From JAGLOK01 sp963676355 (lineage in GTDB: Bacteria; Bacillota; Clostridia; Christensenellales; UMGS416): DNA of 64,000 nt. The notes below the pieces were generated by a model. It saw nothing but the letters and a program-made list of their open reading frames with translations, had not been told where the DNA came from and did no database searches. This document shows, piece after piece, positions 51,378 through 60,479 of the stretch. The stretch covers positions 2,232,001-2,296,000 of the forward strand of contig OY781093.1 of the NCBI GenBank assembly GCA_963676355.1, written 5' to 3'. Made by a program: the position numbers and the translations under genes. The first letter of the stretch is position 1; every line of letters starts with the position of its first letter.

Positions 51378-52005
51378 TGCTTTTCACCTTCCTTACTAAA
51401 TCAAAAACCTTATCTTTGCTCTTGTGCAAATCACCGTTTGTTATCTCTTCAACACCACTTGATACATCCACCGCATAAGGCGCAGTTTTGTTAATAGCTT
51501 TTTGAATATTTTGTGCATTAAGCCCACCTGCCAATATAAGCTTAACACTGTCATCCAGCCCAGAAAGCAAGTTCCAGTTAAATGTCTTTCCCGTGCCGCC
51601 TTGATGGCCTTTTAAATATGAATCTGCAACTATTCCCACCACATTTTCATATTTGTTCGCTTGATTTGCAAGCACTATGCTTTTTGCGTCTTTTATATTT
51701 ACCGCATACCATACAGGTATATCAATTTCTTCAACCATCTCTTTTGTATAGTTTTTGTGCACCTGCGCGATATCCAAACCAACTTCTTTAACTATATGAT
51801 TTATCTCATCCACACTGTGCTCTACAAAAACTCCACACTTTTTAATGTCGCCTCGCAACGCACCAGCAAGCTCTTTCGCCTTTTCACAGCTTACTTGCCT
51901 CTTGCTTTTTGCAAACACAAATCCCACATAGTCTATTTCAGCTTCATTTATAAAATCTGTCTCAAAAAGCTGAGTTATCCCACATATTTTAATTTTCGTA
52001 GGCAT
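51370..52005 (-). CDS. trpF: Phosphoribosylanthranilate isomerase
   Basis: 211 residues. Amadori rearrangement of phosphoribosylanthranilate. The catalytic Cys is in KICGITQLF near residue 7, with YVGFVFAKSKRQVS following, and LILAGGLNAQN near 160. It overlaps trpC by 17 bases. Confidence 0.96.
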   Translation of the reverse strand: MPTKIKICGITQLFETDFINEAEIDYVGFVFAKSKRQVSCEKAKELAGALRGDIKKCGVFVEHSVDEINHIVKEVGLDIAQVHKNYTKEMVEEIDIPVWYAVNIKDAKSIVLANQANKYENVVGIVADSYLKGHQGGTGKTFNWNLLSGLDDSVKLILAGGLNAQNIQKAINKTAPYAVDVSSGVEEITNGDLHKSKDKVFDLVRKVKSND

Positions 52006-52780
52006 TTTTAAACTCCACTGAAAGTTTTTTTATGTCGCCGCTCCTCATAAAGCTCTCACCCACAAGAACAGCATTCACCCCTGCTTTTTTTATTTTTCTA
52101 ATATCCTCCACAGTATGGAATCCACTCTCGCTGACCAATATCTTACCTTTTGGAATCATCTTTGCTAATTGGACTGTAGTTTCTAAGTTCACTTCAAATG
52201 TATTTAGGTCTCTATTGTTTATCCCTATTATTTCAGCCCCTGCACTTAAAGCAATTTCAGCTTCCTGTGTGCTATGTGTTTCAACCAACGCGTCAAGTCC
52301 AAGCCTTTTCGCTGTTTCAATCAAATATTTTAGTTCGCCCTCTTCAAGTATAGCAACTATTAAAAGCACTGCACTTGCACCAATAGCCTTTGCACGGTAT
52401 ATCTGATATTCATCAAATATAAAGTCTTTGCGAAGTATAGGCGTGTCAACAGTTTTTGCAACATCGCGAAGATAGTTTGGACTTCCAAGAAAGAAGTCTT
52501 CTTCGGTAAGTACGGAAATTGCTTCAACGCATCCTTCATATTCTCTTGCAATGGCAACAGGATTAAAATCGCCTTTTATAATCCCTTTTGAGGGGGACGC
52601 CTTTTTAATCTCACCGATTATAGAAAGACCATCTTTTAAAAGCGCATCTTTAAAGCTTGGATGTGCTTTAGATTTTTGAGCCATGCCTATCATTTCTTTA
52701 AGCGAAACTTTTTCTTTTTCTATTTTAAGCCGTTCTTTTTTCTTTACGACCATTTTTTTAAGTATTGATGGTGTGCTCAT
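51989..52780 (-). CDS. trpC: Indole-3-glycerol-phosphate synthase
   Basis: 263 residues. Ring closure to indole-glycerol phosphate. IGEIKKASPSKG (catalytic Lys, near residue 55), ILRKDFIFDEYQIYRAKAIGA near 113 and ILVSESGFHTVEDI near 212 are family marks. The start overlaps trpD by four bases. Confidence 0.97.
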   Translation of the reverse strand: MSTPSILKKMVVKKKERLKIEKEKVSLKEMIGMAQKSKAHPSFKDALLKDGLSIIGEIKKASPSKGIIKGDFNPVAIAREYEGCVEAISVLTEEDFFLGSPNYLRDVAKTVDTPILRKDFIFDEYQIYRAKAIGASAVLLIVAILEEGELKYLIETAKRLGLDALVETHSTQEAEIALSAGAEIIGINNRDLNTFEVNLETTVQLAKMIPKGKILVSESGFHTVEDIRKIKKAGVNAVLVGESFMRSGDIKKLSVEFKNAYEN

Positions 52781-53793
52781 ACTCTATTGCTAACCTCAAT
52801 CAGCTTTTCTAAAGTCTCTTTAGCTTTACCGGAGTCTATTATTTTTTGTGCAAGCTGCACTCCATCTTCAAGTGAATCAGCTTTTTTCCCAACATATAAA
52901 GCTGCGGCCGCATTTAAGATGAGAATATCTCTTTTTGCGCCCTTAATTGTTCCGTCAAATAGGCCTCTGATTATCTGTGCGTTTTCTTTCGCATCGCCAC
53001 CCTTAAGTTCGTTTAGAGAAGATTTTTCAATGCCAAACTTTTCAGGCTCTATTTCATATGTTTCAACTTTCTCGTTTTTAAGCTCTGCCACATATGTTTT
53101 ATCAGACACGGATATTTCATCAAGCCCGTCATTGCCGTGAACCACTAGCGCACGCTCAACACCTATTTTACCTAAAACTTCAGCCAGTGGTTTAACGAGC
53201 GATTTATCAAAAACCCCAAGTACCTGTGATTTTGCTCCCGCAGGATTGCTTAAAGGTCCTAGAATATTAAACATAGTCCTAAAGCCGAGTGTTTTGCGAA
53301 CTCCCATCACATATTTCATTGCACTATGATGGCTTGGTGCAAACATAAAGCCCATTCCCGCTTCAAGCACGCAGTTTTTAACCTGCTCGGCAGCCAATGC
53401 AATGTTTACGCCTAATTCTTCCAGAACGTCTGCACTTCCACATTTGCTTGTAAGTGAGCGATTGCCATGCTTTGCAACTTTTATGTCAGCAGCTGCAGCT
53501 ATAAACGCCACCGCGGTAGAAATGTTATACGTTCCTGACGCATCGCCGCCAGTGCCACATGTGTCAAGAGTATACACACCTTGAAGATCAACGCCAGTAG
53601 CCTTCTCACGCATCACCTTCGCCGCTGAGGATATCTCCTCCACGGTCTCTCCCTTTATTTTAAGTGCAGTTAAAAACGCGCTCAGCTCAATCTCGGAAAC
53701 CTCTCCGCTCATAATGGAATTCATGGCTTTTGTCATTTCATCAGGAGACAAGTTCTCTTGGTTTACAACTTTTATTAATAAATCTCGCATCAT
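52777..53793 (-). CDS. trpD: Anthranilate phosphoribosyltransferase
   Basis: 338 residues from ATG 53793, with AAGGAA upstream; a second ATG follows at once. Joins anthranilate to PRPP. The PRPP motif DTCGTGGDASGTYNIST is near residue 77, followed by KHGNRSLTSKCGSADVLEELG near 105. It is a separate polypeptide, not fused to TrpG. Confidence 0.97.
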   Translation of the reverse strand: MMRDLLIKVVNQENLSPDEMTKAMNSIMSGEVSEIELSAFLTALKIKGETVEEISSAAKVMREKATGVDLQGVYTLDTCGTGGDASGTYNISTAVAFIAAAADIKVAKHGNRSLTSKCGSADVLEELGVNIALAAEQVKNCVLEAGMGFMFAPSHHSAMKYVMGVRKTLGFRTMFNILGPLSNPAGAKSQVLGVFDKSLVKPLAEVLGKIGVERALVVHGNDGLDEISVSDKTYVAELKNEKVETYEIEPEKFGIEKSSLNELKGGDAKENAQIIRGLFDGTIKGAKRDILILNAAAALYVGKKADSLEDGVQLAQKIIDSGKAKETLEKLIEVSNRV

Positions 53794-53803
53794 TTTATTC
53801 CTT

Positions 53804-54367
53804 TCATAAACGAATAAAGTTTTCAATAAGCTTCAAGCCTTCAGGTGTGTAAATGGATTCAGGATGAAACTGCAATCCATAAATAGGATAATCTACATGC
53901 TCCACCGCCATTATTTCACCATCTTCGGTTTTTGCTGTCACTTTAAGACACTCTGGAGCAGTTTCTTCTATTATCGCAAGAGAATGATACCTTGCAGCTT
54001 TAATGGGATTAGACATTCCTTTAAAGAGTTTGCCATCATCATGCTCCACCATCGAAAACTTTCCGTGATACAACTTTTTCGCATGACTTACAGTCGCACC
54101 AAAAGCCTGACCTATGCATTGATGTCCCAAGCATATGCCAAGTATCGGAGTGTCTTTCCCGAATTCTTTTATAACCTCTATACTGATTCCAGCATCGTGA
54201 GGAGTTCCTGGGCCAGGTGAGATTATTATCTTTTCAGGATTAATTTCTTTTATTTCATCAATTGTAATCTTATCGTTTCGTACCACTTTTATGTCTGGAT
54301 TTATGCTTCCTGCATACTGATAGACGTTATATGTGAATGAATCGTAATTATCTATTAAAAGTATCAT
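53804..54367 (-). CDS. trpG: Anthranilate synthase component II (glutaminase)
   Basis: 187 residues. Supplies ammonia to TrpE. The catalytic Cys is in ILGICLGHQCIGQAFG near residue 79, the His in LQFHPESIYTPEG near 168. Its place inside the trp operon, 8 bases after trpE, differs from Bacillus, where the glutaminase is shared with folate synthesis elsewhere; here a specialised TrpG is likely. Confidence 0.96.
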   Translation of the reverse strand: MILLIDNYDSFTYNVYQYAGSINPDIKVVRNDKITIDEIKEINPEKIIISPGPGTPHDAGISIEVIKEFGKDTPILGICLGHQCIGQAFGATVSHAKKLYHGKFSMVEHDDGKLFKGMSNPIKAARYHSLAIIEETAPECLKVTAKTEDGEIMAVEHVDYPIYGLQFHPESIYTPEGLKLIENFIRL

Positions 54368-54375
54368 ATGCCACC

Positions 54376-55770
54376 TTAACCTTTCAGTACTTTCATCAAA
54401 GCTTTCGCTTTGCTTTCGGTCTCGACATATTCATTTTCAGGAACAGAATCTGCTACAATTCCTGCGCCTGCTTGAAGATAAACAGTGCCTTCGTTTATAA
54501 GCATTGTGCGAATCGCGATGCACATATCCATGTCACCGTCAAAGCCAAAGTATCCAATAGCGCCTCCGTATGTGCCCCGCATTTCAGGCTCAAGCTCTTC
54601 TATTATTTCCATAGCTCGTATTTTAGGAGCTCCTGAAAGTGTGCCAGCCGGCAGGAAAATTGAAAGAACATCAAAAGCATCCGCTTCTTCTTTTTTAACT
54701 CCCTCAACAAGCGATACTAAGTGCATTACATGAGAGTAGTTGCGAACCTGCATCATTGTAGGCACTGTGACAGTTCCTATTTGCGCCACACGCCCCATAT
54801 CGTTTCGTCCCAAGTCCACAAGCATCACATGCTCTGCCTGCTCTTTTGGATCATTTAGCAGGTCTTGTGCAAGCTCAGCATCTTCTGCGGCATTGTTGCC
54901 GCGTTTTCTTGTCCCTGCGATAGGGCATGTGGTCACTTTATCTCCACGCACGCCAACAAGCATTTCAGGGGAAGAGCCCGCCACTTGATAATCACCGAAG
55001 TTAAAATAGAAAAGATATGCAGATGGATTAATCTGCCTAAGTTTGCGATACAATGTAAACGGATCTGCATTGCATTCCATCGCCCATCTCTGAGAAAGCA
55101 CCACTTGGAATATATCACCTTCATAGATATATTCCTTTGCTTTTTTAACCATCTTACAATATTCTTCTCGCGTTACATTAGCAACTGCATCTGAACACTC
55201 AACTGGCTGATCTATATCGTCTAAAACAGGCGGTGCTTTAAGCAGAGCTTCCATTTGTATAAGCTTAATATCTGCCGATTCTTTTCCCCTTATAGTATCC
55301 TCTTCTAATACAATTAAATTGATTCTTTGATACTGGTGGTCAAAGGCGATAAGCTCTTTTACAAACATAAGGTTTACATCAGGCAGCCCCAGCACATCTT
55401 CATTAATGCTAGGAAGTTTTTCGTATTGCCTTATAATGTCATAGCTTATAGAGCCAACTGCTCCTCCTACAAAAGGAATATCTGAGCTGTTTATAACCTT
55501 ATAGTTGCCCACGTATTCCCGCACAGCATCAAGTGCCCGACCATCTAAAATGGTCAGCCTGCCCCGCTGCTCAATGACAACTTTATCCCCTTTTGATTTT
55601 ATTGTTAAAAACGGATTTTTGCCCATGAACGAATATCGTCCTTTAGGCATTTCTGCGCTTTCCAAAAGAAAGCCTTGATTTGTACCTACATATTTTGAAT
55701 AAAGCGTTACCGGTGTTTCCAAATCTCCGGATATACTTTTAATGTAGGGAATTAATGTGACAATTCCCAT
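54376..55770 (-). CDS. trpE: Anthranilate synthase component I
   Basis: 464 residues. Converts chorismate and ammonia to anthranilate. The tryptophan feedback site LLESAEMPKGRYSFMG is near residue 37, FQVVLSQRW near 218, SPEMLV near 265, CPIAGTRKRG near 283 and the C-terminal SGAPKIRAMEIIEELEP near 382. It is the first gene, directly after the triplet-rich leader whose last GAG abuts the ATG. Confidence 0.97.
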   Translation of the reverse strand: MGIVTLIPYIKSISGDLETPVTLYSKYVGTNQGFLLESAEMPKGRYSFMGKNPFLTIKSKGDKVVIEQRGRLTILDGRALDAVREYVGNYKVINSSDIPFVGGAVGSISYDIIRQYEKLPSINEDVLGLPDVNLMFVKELIAFDHQYQRINLIVLEEDTIRGKESADIKLIQMEALLKAPPVLDDIDQPVECSDAVANVTREEYCKMVKKAKEYIYEGDIFQVVLSQRWAMECNADPFTLYRKLRQINPSAYLFYFNFGDYQVAGSSPEMLVGVRGDKVTTCPIAGTRKRGNNAAEDAELAQDLLNDPKEQAEHVMLVDLGRNDMGRVAQIGTVTVPTMMQVRNYSHVMHLVSLVEGVKKEEADAFDVLSIFLPAGTLSGAPKIRAMEIIEELEPEMRGTYGGAIGYFGFDGDMDMCIAIRTMLINEGTVYLQAGAGIVADSVPENEYVETESKAKALMKVLKG

Positions 55771-55814
55771 CTCGTCTTGTCTCCTCTCGTCTATTCTAAT
55801 ACTAATCTAGTCTA
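55771..55814 (-). promoter_or_regulatory. Probable TRAP (MtrB)-binding site in the trpE leader
   Basis: Reading the RNA 5' to 3', nine triplets occur in register: UAG (55814), UAG (55809), UAG (55804), UAG (55798), UAG (55793), GAG (55788), GAG (55783), AAG (55778), GAG (55773). Spacers are 2 bases except one of 3. This is the (G/U)AG array with 2-3 base spacing recognised by the 11-subunit TRAP ring when tryptophan is bound. The array covers the AGGAG ribosome-binding site and reaches the ATG, so binding should block trpE translation. Upstream, TAGCTT/AAGGCTA (55820-55842) can form a 5' stem-loop like the one beside the Bacillus trp site. No terminator is visible, so control would be translational. 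Confidence 0.75.
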
Positions 55815-55853
55815 AATTATAGCCTTTCAGGATCTCAAGCTACAATTTTTGTA

Positions 55854-55882
55854 ATATTATCATACCTTTTTTTAATTGTAAA
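55854..55882 (-). promoter_or_regulatory. Probable trp operon promoter
   Basis: TTTACA (55882-55877), 17-base spacer, TAATAT (55859-55854), giving a start near 55847 and a leader of about 77 nt with all nine triplets. A second candidate is the perfect TATAAT at 55821-55816 with a weak -35 TTGTAG (18-base spacer); it would start within the triplet array. Confidence 0.55.
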
Positions 55883-55906
55883 GCATATTGAAGCTATTTT
55901 ACAATT
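55874..55906. repeat. 9-bp inverted repeat over the trp -35 region
   Basis: AATTGTAAA (55874-55882) and TTTACAATT (55898-55906) are perfect complements separated by 15 bases. One arm contains the inferred trp -35. The length and symmetry fit a dimeric repressor operator; no regulator is identified. Confidence 0.5.
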
Positions 55907-55938
55907 TCACACATTGCCTTTTGCATTTAATCTGCCTG

Positions 55939-55951
55939 GTGACATAGTCAC
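55939..55951 (+). promoter_or_regulatory. Short palindrome upstream of the ferredoxin-like gene
   Basis: GTGAC-ATA-GTCAC, extended outside by CT/AG with one bulged G. It lies about 50 bases before the gene and is the only symmetric element there. The half-sites are reminiscent of CRP/FNR-type boxes but the spacing is not canonical, so no regulator is assigned. Confidence 0.3.
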
Positions 55952-55999
55952 AGAAATAGATGATTTAATAGTATAGCATTGTTATACATGGAGGCATCA

Positions 56000-56572
56000 A
56001 TGAAAAAACCACAGAAAAATTATCAAAACATCCTTTTTATAATTACCATCATCTTCTTTATTCTCGGCATGGTGCACATCTCATTTGCCGCAGTCGGTCT
56101 CATATGTATGGTAGTTCCATTAGTTCAGTTTGCAATATATAAAGAACGCATATGGTGCAAATATTTTTGTCCTAGAGCAGGCTTTTTTACAGCAGTTTTA
56201 AGTAAAATCAGTTTAAAACGCAGATTGCCTAAGTTTTTTATAGGCAGAAGATTTATAAATGGTGTTCTCATTTATTTTAGCATTAATTTGTTTTTCATCA
56301 CAATGTCCACCATAATGGTTTCACTTGGTCGAATAGAGCCTATAGAGCAAATACGTTTCCTTATTGCTTTTGGTCTTCCCATTAATCTTCCACAGTTCTT
56401 ATCTATTAACGCTCCCGCGTGGCTTATTCACTTTGGATATCGCATGTATTCAGTCATGTTTACATCAACAACCATAGGTTTATTACTAGGTTTTATATAT
56501 TCTCCAAGAGCATGGTGTGCTTTCTGTCCGATAAAAACTATTACAACGCAAAAGAAAAAGCCGAAAGGATAA
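56000..56572 (+). CDS. Polytopic membrane protein with 4Fe-4S ferredoxin-like motifs (NapH/NosR-like)
   Basis: 190 residues from ATG 56000, chosen because GGAGG lies five bases upstream. Hydrophobic segments at about 10-45, 85-110 and 150-175 flank two cysteine motifs: CKYFCPRAG (Cys 53 and 57) and WCAFCPIKT near the C-terminus. These correspond to the two CxxxCP-type blocks of NapH/NosR/CcoG-like membrane electron carriers, in reduced form. The electron donor and acceptor are unknown and no nap or nos gene is near. It is the only gene on this strand between the trp leader and a terminator. Confidence 0.75.
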   Translation: MKKPQKNYQNILFIITIIFFILGMVHISFAAVGLICMVVPLVQFAIYKERIWCKYFCPRAGFFTAVLSKISLKRRLPKFFIGRRFINGVLIYFSINLFFITMSTIMVSLGRIEPIEQIRFLIAFGLPINLPQFLSINAPAWLIHFGYRMYSVMFTSTTIGLLLGFIYSPRAWCAFCPIKTITTQKKKPKG

Positions 56573-56583
56573 TCCCCTTCGGC
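56550..56583. terminator. Terminator between the ferredoxin-like and GH51 genes
   Basis: GCCGAA...TTCGGC with GG/CC extension after one mismatch, followed on the minus strand by TTTTTCTTTTG. It ends the abfA transcript and overlaps the stop codon of the convergent gene. Confidence 0.75.
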
Positions 56584-56603
56584 CTTTAACAAGTTATAAA
56601 ATT

Positions 56604-58109
56604 CTAAACTTTAAGTCTTATAACATTCCATGAAGCCTTCTTAACTGAGGCTTTTAATATTCCCGAATCAAGAGATGTATCAACTGCATTATTTGGGCAT
56701 ACACTTTCACCGTTGGCCTTGTTTGTGGCTTTTAAATCAAAACCAGCAAATTCAATGTGCTCAATAACGCTGGCGTCTCCAAAGCTTCTTAAATCACACT
56801 CAAACTGAATGTCATCTTTAAGGCTGCGGTTTACGGCAAAGACCGTTACTTCTCCCTTTTCTTCGTTGTATATTGACACAGCATCAATATCTTCAACATC
56901 AGTAAAATCTTTTGTATCATGTTTTGGTGAGTTTAAAATAGTCCTTAACGCTGTTCCCCTTCCATAGATAGACGCATGCATGAAAGGATAGAATATCGTC
57001 TGTCTCCATGCAGGACCATCTTTTTCTGTCATAATAGGTGCAATAACGTTTACAAGCTGCGCAAGACACGCCATTTTGACACGGTCAGCATGCCTTAAAA
57101 GAGTTATTATCAAAAGCCCTACCATGAGAGCATCTTCAAATGTATAATGATCTTCAAGCAATGCAGGTGCAAGCTGCCAAGGTTTGTTTTTCATGCTTTC
57201 ATTGTCTTGATTGTTTGAATGGAACCATACATTCCATTCATCAAAGCTTAGCATGATGTCTTTCTTGCTGCGCTTTTTAGCCTTAATATAATCGCAAGTG
57301 GAAATAACAGTTTTTATGAAATGATCCATATTCAAAGCCGATGCAAGATAATTTTCAGTATCATTTTCAGCATTTCCGAAATAGTGATGTAATGAAACAT
57401 AGTCAACAAATTCATATGTATGTTCAAGCGTTACAGCTTCCCATTCCGGGAAAGTAGGCATTGAGCTACTTGAGCTTCCACATGAAACAAGCTCGATGTC
57501 AGAATCAATCAGCTTCATTGCTTTTGCAGTTTCATATGCTAGCCTTCCATACTCAGTCGGCGTTTTTGAACCTATTTGCCAAGGTCCGTCCATTTCATTG
57601 CCTAAGCACCACACTTTTATATTATGAGGATCTTTAACGCCGTGTGCTATACGCATATCGCTATATTTTGTTCCTGATGGATGATTACAGTACTCAAGCA
57701 AATTACACGCCTCAGCCACTCCTCGCGTTCCTAAATTTACAGCCATCATTACATCCGAGTTCGCTTTTTTGCACCACTTCGCAAATTCATTTATACCAAT
57801 ATCATTTGATTCTAGCGTTCTCCACGCCAAATCTAAGCGCTTTTCTCTGTTTGGTCCAACACTGTCTTCCCAATAAAAGTTTGATACAAAATTACCGCCG
57901 GGATATCTTATAATTGGAACATTCAGCTCACGTACAAGTTCAAGAACATCTTTTCTGAACCCGTCTTCATCTGCACTTTTGTGATCTGGTTGATATATTC
58001 CTTCATAAACAGCTCTTCCAAGATGCTCAATAAACGATCCATATATTCTCGAATCGATTTCACCAATTTTGAAGTCCTTATCAATTATCATCTTAGCTTT
58101 TTTACTCAT
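56604..58109 (-). CDS. abfA: Alpha-L-arabinofuranosidase, GH51
   Basis: 501 residues, full length for intracellular GH51. No signal peptide. Releases arabinofuranose from arabino-oligosaccharides. The acid/base Glu is in VWCLGNEMDGPWQIG near residue 174, and the nucleophile Glu in LSFDEWNVWF near 294. PIIRYPGGNFVSNFYWEDSVGP near 70 is a family mark. It is divergent from the GH78 gene with 191 bases between. Both are cytoplasmic, fitting breakdown of imported pectic or arabinoxylan side chains. Confidence 0.95.
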   Translation of the reverse strand: MSKKAKMIIDKDFKIGEIDSRIYGSFIEHLGRAVYEGIYQPDHKSADEDGFRKDVLELVRELNVPIIRYPGGNFVSNFYWEDSVGPNREKRLDLAWRTLESNDIGINEFAKWCKKANSDVMMAVNLGTRGVAEACNLLEYCNHPSGTKYSDMRIAHGVKDPHNIKVWCLGNEMDGPWQIGSKTPTEYGRLAYETAKAMKLIDSDIELVSCGSSSSSMPTFPEWEAVTLEHTYEFVDYVSLHHYFGNAENDTENYLASALNMDHFIKTVISTCDYIKAKKRSKKDIMLSFDEWNVWFHSNNQDNESMKNKPWQLAPALLEDHYTFEDALMVGLLIITLLRHADRVKMACLAQLVNVIAPIMTEKDGPAWRQTIFYPFMHASIYGRGTALRTILNSPKHDTKDFTDVEDIDAVSIYNEEKGEVTVFAVNRSLKDDIQFECDLRSFGDASVIEHIEFAGFDLKATNKANGESVCPNNAVDTSLDSGILKASVKKASWNVIRLKV

Positions 58110-58300
58110 TACTTATCCTCCATCATTTATTTATGCCTAGCAATAGAAATAATAAAACTATAAGCATTTAAAGTCAATATTCAATGCCATCATATCCATT
58201 TTATTTTAGATTGCATATGCTAATTTTCATCATCAATTGTCTTGTAATTTAAAAATTCTTAATATAAGCTTGATCTATAATAAAATAGTTGGAGCATATT

Positions 58301-60460
58301 ATGCTTAATTTCACTTCTGCAAACTGGATCACAACACACCCTTTTTCAAATACATCTCCTATTAATGTTTTTAAAAAGGAAATGTCTGATACAGATATTA
58401 TTTCGCACGATGATAAATATAAAAACAATCATATGCTTGTACGAAAAACTTTTAGACTAAAAAAAGTTGAACCTAATCTAAAACTAATAATTACGGCAGA
58501 TGACTATTATAAACTATATATTAATGGTTTTTTTATAGGACAAGGACCTGCACAATCATATCATTTCAGCTACAACTACAATATATATGACATTTCCAAC
58601 TTTCTTTTAGAAGGTGAAAACATAATTTCTATTCATGTCTTTTACCAAGGAGAAATCAACAGAGCCTATAATAGTGGTGACCTTAGGCAAGGCCTGATAG
58701 CTGAAATTTTTGATAATAATCGGTCTTTATTGGCTACAGATGGTTCATGGAAATATACACAAGCTCAGGAATTTAGATCATTAACTACTATTGCTTATAA
58801 TACGCAATTTGAAGAAATAATAGACCAAAGGCTAAAGATTAAAGGATGGAAAGAGTTCAATTTCGATGACTCTCAATGGCAAAATGCAGTAGTAAAAACT
58901 GAACACGATTATTCTTTTAACCCTCAGATTACACCCCCTCTTTCTTTCTCCGACATCTATCCCAAAGAAATCTTATATCATGATGAAAAGAAAATTGTAT
59001 ATGATTTCGGAAAAGAAGTGGTGGGTTATCCAGTTATATCAGCGAAGGGCTACCCAAACCAGGAAATAGAATTACGATATGGTGAGGAGCTGCAAAGTGA
59101 TGCTAAACCAACAGTTTTATATGATATGAGGTGTTCAACTCTATATAGAGATATCTGGATATTATCAGGAGAACAAGATGCTTATGAGCCTTTTGAATAC
59201 AAAGCCTTCAGATTCCTCGAAATAGTTGGAGACATAAGTGTAATAAACACCAATGACATACATATAATTTTAAGACACTATCCTTATGATGATACAAAAT
59301 GTTTATTCAACTCAAGCAATGCTCTTCTAAATAAAATATGGGATATTTGCAGATGGGGTGTTGTCCTTGGCTCACAGGAAGTTTTTGTAGACTGTCCTCA
59401 AAGAGAAAAAGGCCAGTATCTCGGCGATGCTACTGTAAGTGCCCTTTCTCATTTATATATTTCAGGTGAAAGTCTTTTGTATAAGAAAGCACTTGAAGAT
59501 TTTGCACTATCTTCGTTTATATGCCCCGGGCTTATGTCTGTTGCTCCCGGCAGCTTTATGCAAGAGATCGCAGACTATTCCCTTCAATACCCTCACCAAT
59601 TGCTTACATATTATATGCACACAGGTGATATCGAATTTCTAAAAAAAATCTATCCCACAGCTAAATCATGTGTCGACTATTTTGATAAATATAAAAGAGA
59701 AGATGGATTGATTCAAAATGTTTATGACAAATGGAACTTAGTCGACTGGCCGCAGAACCTAAGAGATGGATATGATTTTGACTTATCAAAGCCAGTTGCT
59801 GACGGATGTCATAATGTTATAAATGCTTTTTATATAGGCGCAGTTCAATCAATAGAAAAAATCAGTGATATTCTTGGATTTAAATATCAAACCAAGGTCT
59901 CTGGATTAATAAGTGCATATAAAAAAACATTCTATAATAGTAAAACTGGTCTGTTTACAGATTCCCAGACCTCAAATCACTCTTCACTGCACTCTAATGC
60001 CCTCGCTTTATATTTTGGCATTGTATCCCAAGATGAAAAAGACCCAATCATTGACTTTATAGAAAAGAAAAAGCTCGCCTGTGGAGTATATATGTCATAT
60101 TTTGTGCTGAAAGGCTTGGCGCGATATGGAGCATATGACTTGGTTTATGCTTTAATTACATCAACTGATGAAAATTCATGGCACACTATGATAAAAGAAG
60201 GCGCGTCCTCATGTTTTGAAGCTTGGAGCAAATATTCAAAATGGAATACAAGTCTATGCCATCCTTGGGCTAGCGCACCAATCCCCGTTATCGTTGAAGA
60301 CATTTTAGGCCTTAAGCCTAAAAAAGCTGGTTGGACCGAGATTGATTTTAATCCTCATCTGCCAAATAACCTTCCCGATTTATCGCTTGAATTGACTCTA
60401 CCTATTGGTAGAATAAAAATTGAACATAAAAATGGAACCGCAAAAATAACAAAGTTTTAG
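58301..60460 (+). CDS. Alpha-L-rhamnosidase-like glycoside hydrolase, GH78
   Basis: 719 residues from ATG 58301, with TTGGAG eight bases upstream. No signal peptide. An N-terminal beta domain (about 1-210, with LIITADDYYKLYINGFFIGQGP), a linking beta domain and an (alpha/alpha)6 catalytic domain from about 340 with VFVDCPQREKGQYLGDATVS near 370, matching the DCPQR block that carries the general acid Glu; the usual DERLGW is changed to EKGQYL. C-terminal GASSCFEAWSKYSKWN and HPWASAPIPVIVEDILGLKP are typical. Substrate would be rhamnosyl oligosaccharides. A TATAAT lies about 30 bases upstream. Confidence 0.87.
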   Translation: MLNFTSANWITTHPFSNTSPINVFKKEMSDTDIISHDDKYKNNHMLVRKTFRLKKVEPNLKLIITADDYYKLYINGFFIGQGPAQSYHFSYNYNIYDISNFLLEGENIISIHVFYQGEINRAYNSGDLRQGLIAEIFDNNRSLLATDGSWKYTQAQEFRSLTTIAYNTQFEEIIDQRLKIKGWKEFNFDDSQWQNAVVKTEHDYSFNPQITPPLSFSDIYPKEILYHDEKKIVYDFGKEVVGYPVISAKGYPNQEIELRYGEELQSDAKPTVLYDMRCSTLYRDIWILSGEQDAYEPFEYKAFRFLEIVGDISVINTNDIHIILRHYPYDDTKCLFNSSNALLNKIWDICRWGVVLGSQEVFVDCPQREKGQYLGDATVSALSHLYISGESLLYKKALEDFALSSFICPGLMSVAPGSFMQEIADYSLQYPHQLLTYYMHTGDIEFLKKIYPTAKSCVDYFDKYKREDGLIQNVYDKWNLVDWPQNLRDGYDFDLSKPVADGCHNVINAFYIGAVQSIEKISDILGFKYQTKVSGLISAYKKTFYNSKTGLFTDSQTSNHSSLHSNALALYFGIVSQDEKDPIIDFIEKKKLACGVYMSYFVLKGLARYGAYDLVYALITSTDENSWHTMIKEGASSCFEAWSKYSKWNTSLCHPWASAPIPVIVEDILGLKPKKAGWTEIDFNPHLPNNLPDLSLELTLPIGRIKIEHKNGTAKITKF

Positions 60461-60467
60461 CGGCTCC
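60434..60467 (+). terminator. Possible terminator overlapping the GH78 stop codon
   Basis: GGAACCGC and GCGGCTCC pair with one A-C mismatch across an 18-base loop that includes the stop region; ATATTATTTATTT follows. The long loop makes it weak. Confidence 0.45.
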
Positions 60468-60479
60468 ATATTATTTATT

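Noticed and set aside
55939..55951. Canonical FNR or CRP box
   Set aside because: Half-sites GTGAC/GTCAC are three bases apart, too close for TTGATnnnnATCAA or TGTGAn6TCACA.
55771..55978. T-box or Trp-codon leader peptide upstream of trpE
   Set aside because: No T-box core (TGGNACCGCG-like) and no short ORF with tandem Trp codons before a terminator; the triplet array explains the leader better.
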